From assembly GCA_945873925.1 (NCBI GenBank), contig CAMCES010000061.1:1-8616 (forward strand): a stretch of DNA of 8,616 nt. The letters are read 5' to 3'. Position 1 is the stretch's first letter, and each line of letters begins with the position of its first letter. The notes beneath the pieces were generated by a model, which saw nothing but the letters and a program-made list of their open reading frames with translations, was not told where the DNA came from and ran no database searches. This stretch comes from Bordetella parapertussis (GTDB lineage Bacteria > Pseudomonadota > Gammaproteobacteria > Burkholderiales > Burkholderiaceae_C). Below are positions 7,271-8,616 of the stretch, one piece after another. Position numbers and translations under genes: made by a program.

Positions 7271-8179
7271 ATGCTTCCAGCAGGATTGACTTTCATTGAA
7301 CGTGGCTGGCTGTCCTCCAACAGTTTGCTGCTGCAATCACCAGACCAAGCTGCCTTGTTCGATACGGGTTACGTTACCCATTCGGCCCAGTTGATTGGTT
7401 TGGTCAAGCAGCAACTGGCTGGCCAGTCTTTGGACACCATTGTCAACACCCATTTGCACAGCGACCATTGTGGCGGGAATGCACTTCTCCAAGCTGAATA
7501 TGCTCTACTGCAAACCCATGTCCCCATCACACAGTTCGAGACTGTTGTTGATTGGAATGACCAGGCACTGAGTTTTGAGATGACGGGTCAAACCTGTCCG
7601 CGGTTTGGCGCCACCCACGGCATTTGCCCTGACCAGGTCCTGATGGTGTGTGGCTACCCTTGGCTGGCCAAGTCATCGCCTGGTCATGACAATGATTCTT
7701 TGGTTTTTTTCCAGCCCGAACATGGTTTGTTGTTGTCAGCCGATGCTTTATGGGAAAGTGGCTTTGGTGTGGTGTTCCCTGAGTTTTTGGGAGGGTCCGG
7801 TTTTCAACATATAGCTTCAACCCTGGACATGGTTGAGCAGCTCAAGGTGCATGTGGTTTTGCCAGGCCACGGCCGTCTGTTCACAGATGTCAACCAAGCA
7901 CTTTCTCAAGCACGAAGCAAGTTGGATTTCTTTGCAAGTCATCCCGACAAACATGCTTTGTACGCCGCCAAAGTGCTGCTGAAATTCAAATTGATGGAAC
8001 ACCAGCGCTTTGATTTGCAGCAATTCTTGGCATGGGCGTCAGTTGCGCCTTTGATGCTGAAGATTCATGCTGTTTTTTTTGCGCAAGTGCCACTGATGCA
8101 GTGGATGAATCAACTCGTACAAGAGTTGGTTGAACGAAAAGCCATGCAAATACACCATGGTTTCCTGATCAACACCTGA
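7271..8179 (+). CDS. MBL-fold metallo-hydrolase of unknown substrate
   Basis: The 302-residue product has the metallo-beta-lactamase fold signature: a first-strand block ERGWLSSNSLLL (10-21) with LFDTGY (29-34), then NTHLHSDHCGGN (59-70), the HxHxDH metal site. Further likely ligands are His139 in SSPGHDNDS, Asp158 in LSADALWESG and His200 in LPGHGR. With these it should hold a two-metal site and hydrolyse its substrate in the cytoplasm, as there is no signal peptide. The C-terminal 90 residues or so look helical, as in glyoxalase II-like and related hydrolases, but the substrate cannot be told. The frame opens at TTG 7259; I prefer ATG 7271, because the resulting MLPAGLTFIERGWLSSN fits related proteins as I recall them. 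Neither start has a good Shine-Dalgarno sequence. It is the only plus-strand gene, convergent with the rRNA operon, and ends 30 nt before a terminator hairpin. Confidence 0.88.
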   Translation: MLPAGLTFIERGWLSSNSLLLQSPDQAALFDTGYVTHSAQLIGLVKQQLAGQSLDTIVNTHLHSDHCGGNALLQAEYALLQTHVPITQFETVVDWNDQALSFEMTGQTCPRFGATHGICPDQVLMVCGYPWLAKSSPGHDNDSLVFFQPEHGLLLSADALWESGFGVVFPEFLGGSGFQHIASTLDMVEQLKVHVVLPGHGRLFTDVNQALSQARSKLDFFASHPDKHALYAAKVLLKFKLMEHQRFDLQQFLAWASVAPLMLKIHAVFFAQVPLMQWMNQLVQELVERKAMQIHHGFLINT

Positions 8180-8209
8180 AACTGAACTTTAACTTTTGAA
8201 CCAACAAAA

Positions 8210-8243
8210 CAAAAAGCCCAACTCGGTTGAGTTGGGCTTTTTG
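8210..8243. terminator. Bidirectional Rho-independent terminator between the hydrolase gene and the rRNA operon
   Basis: Positions 8210-8224 pair perfectly with 8229-8243 (15 bp) around the 4-base loop GGTT. The stem core is GCCCAACTC/GAGTTGGGC, flanked by five A on the left and five T on the right, so either transcript ends in a GC-rich hairpin followed by a U-run. On the plus strand it lies 30 nt after the hydrolase stop. On the minus strand it lies 10 nt after the end of 5S rRNA. It can therefore serve both convergent units. Confidence 0.93.
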
Positions 8244-8253
8244 AGGCTGTAAT

Positions 8254-8369
8254 AGCCTGACGATGTCCTACTTTCACACGGGGATCCGCACTATCATCGG
8301 CGCTGACGCGTTTCACTGTCCTGTTCGGGATGGGAAGGAGTGGTACCACGTCGCTATGGTCATCAGGCA
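8254..8369 (-). rRNA. rrf: 5S ribosomal RNA
   Basis: On the minus strand, the sequence from 8369 to 8254 (116 nt) matches a betaproteobacterial 5S rRNA. It begins TGCCTGATGACCATAGCG, contains the conserved CCATCCCGAACAGGA-type loop region (about 8318-8334), and ends GGACATCGTCAGGCT. The ends pair as the terminal helix I: GCCTGATGA near the 5' end with TCGTCAGGC near the 3' end, with one G-U wobble. The ends are set by this helix and may be off by one or two bases. It lies downstream of 23S rRNA in the usual 23S-5S order, followed directly by the terminator. Confidence 0.95.
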
Positions 8370-8484
8370 TAACTTGTTCTCATCGTGACTAAGTCAGGAC
8401 AAGGAATTTATAGAGCGAATCAGCTTTTATTTTGAATGCGTCACTTGGCATAACAACCTTGAACATCGCTGTATCAAAGTTATA
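8370..8484 (-). other. 23S-5S rRNA internal transcribed spacer
   Basis: About 115 nt separates the 23S and 5S genes, and I see no tRNA in it. Close to the 5S end, 8373-8380 (CTTGTTCT) can pair with 8396-8403 (AGGACAAG) apart from one mismatch, forming a hairpin that could help precursor processing. The remainder is AT-rich with no gene. The 23S boundary is approximate. Confidence 0.75.
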
Positions 8485-8616
8485 GGGTCAAGCCGCACGA
8501 GCAATTAGTATCAGTTAGCTTAACGCATTACTGCGCTTCCACACCTGACCTATCAACGTCCTGGTCTTGAACGACTCTTTAGGGGGCTCAAGGCCCCGGC
8601 AGATCTCATCTTGAAA
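8485..8616 (-). rRNA. rrl: 23S ribosomal RNA, 3' end only
   Basis: The minus strand from the right edge to about 8485 reads as the last 130 nt or so of 23S rRNA (end of domain VI). It has the conserved runs GGACGTTGATAGGTCAGGTG, GCGCAGTAATGCGTTAAGCT and ACTAATTGCTCGTGCGGC, and ends near CTTGACCC. This corresponds to the E. coli 3' end that includes GTTGATAGGC and GAGCTAACCGGTACTAAT. A GGGGCCTTGAGCCCC hairpin is also present at the right. The mature 3' end is placed by similarity and may be off by a few bases. Most of the gene lies outside the window to the right, so the operon is transcribed leftward into the window. Confidence 0.95.

Noticed and set aside
8110..8370. An 86-codon minus-strand frame near the right end
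   Set aside because: It is made from 5S rRNA, the terminator and the antisense of the hydrolase 3' end, and is not a protein gene.
8370..8484. Possible tRNA in the 23S-5S spacer
   Set aside because: No cloverleaf arms, T-loop GGTTCGAATC-type sequence or CCA end could be found on the minus strand.
1..8616. Mobile element, prophage, CRISPR array, toxin-antitoxin or defence system
   Set aside because: No transposase, integrase, terminal repeats, spaced direct repeats or defence domains were seen. Almost all of the sequence is explained by housekeeping genes and rRNA.

Overview
The window is an ordinary stretch of chromosome from a Gram-negative bacterium, most likely a betaproteobacterium of the order Burkholderiales (Comamonadaceae-like). 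The evidence is moderate GC content, protein sequences typical of that group (Lnt, CorC, the alpha and beta subunits of glycyl-tRNA synthetase), a 5S rRNA of about 116 nt, and the gene order corC-lnt-glyQ-glyS-gmhB-plsC followed by a YgjP-like metallopeptidase. No mobile element, prophage, CRISPR array or defence island is visible.

Positions 1-7210 hold seven genes on the minus strand, read right to left: corC (start uncertain, about 7210), lnt, glyQ, glyS, gmhB, plsC and a YgjP/DUF45 metallopeptidase cut by the window's left edge. They are packed as one likely operon. The junctions are an 8-nt gap, a 9-nt gap, a 4-nt ATGA overlap, a 3-nt gap, a 1-nt TGATG overlap and another 4-nt ATGA overlap. 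Most of the genes serve the cell envelope: lipoprotein acylation (Lnt), LPS core heptose synthesis (GmhB) and phosphatidic acid synthesis (PlsC). The essential glycyl-tRNA synthetase pair sits in the middle.

A short divergent intergenic region (about 7211-7270) separates this operon from a plus-strand metallo-beta-lactamase-fold hydrolase (7271-8179) of unknown substrate. That gene converges on the distal end of a minus-strand ribosomal RNA operon. A perfect 15-bp hairpin with a run of T at the 3' end in both directions (8210-8243) lies between them and can end both transcripts. The right edge holds 5S rRNA (8254-8369), a 23S-5S spacer without tRNA, and the 3' end of 23S rRNA (about 8485 to the edge).

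I found no convincing new biological system. The points worth a second look are modest: non-ATG starts at corC and lnt, the HX4E form of the PlsC motif, a hairpin made by a repeated six-codon unit inside lnt, the shared terminator, and the uncharacterised hydrolase.
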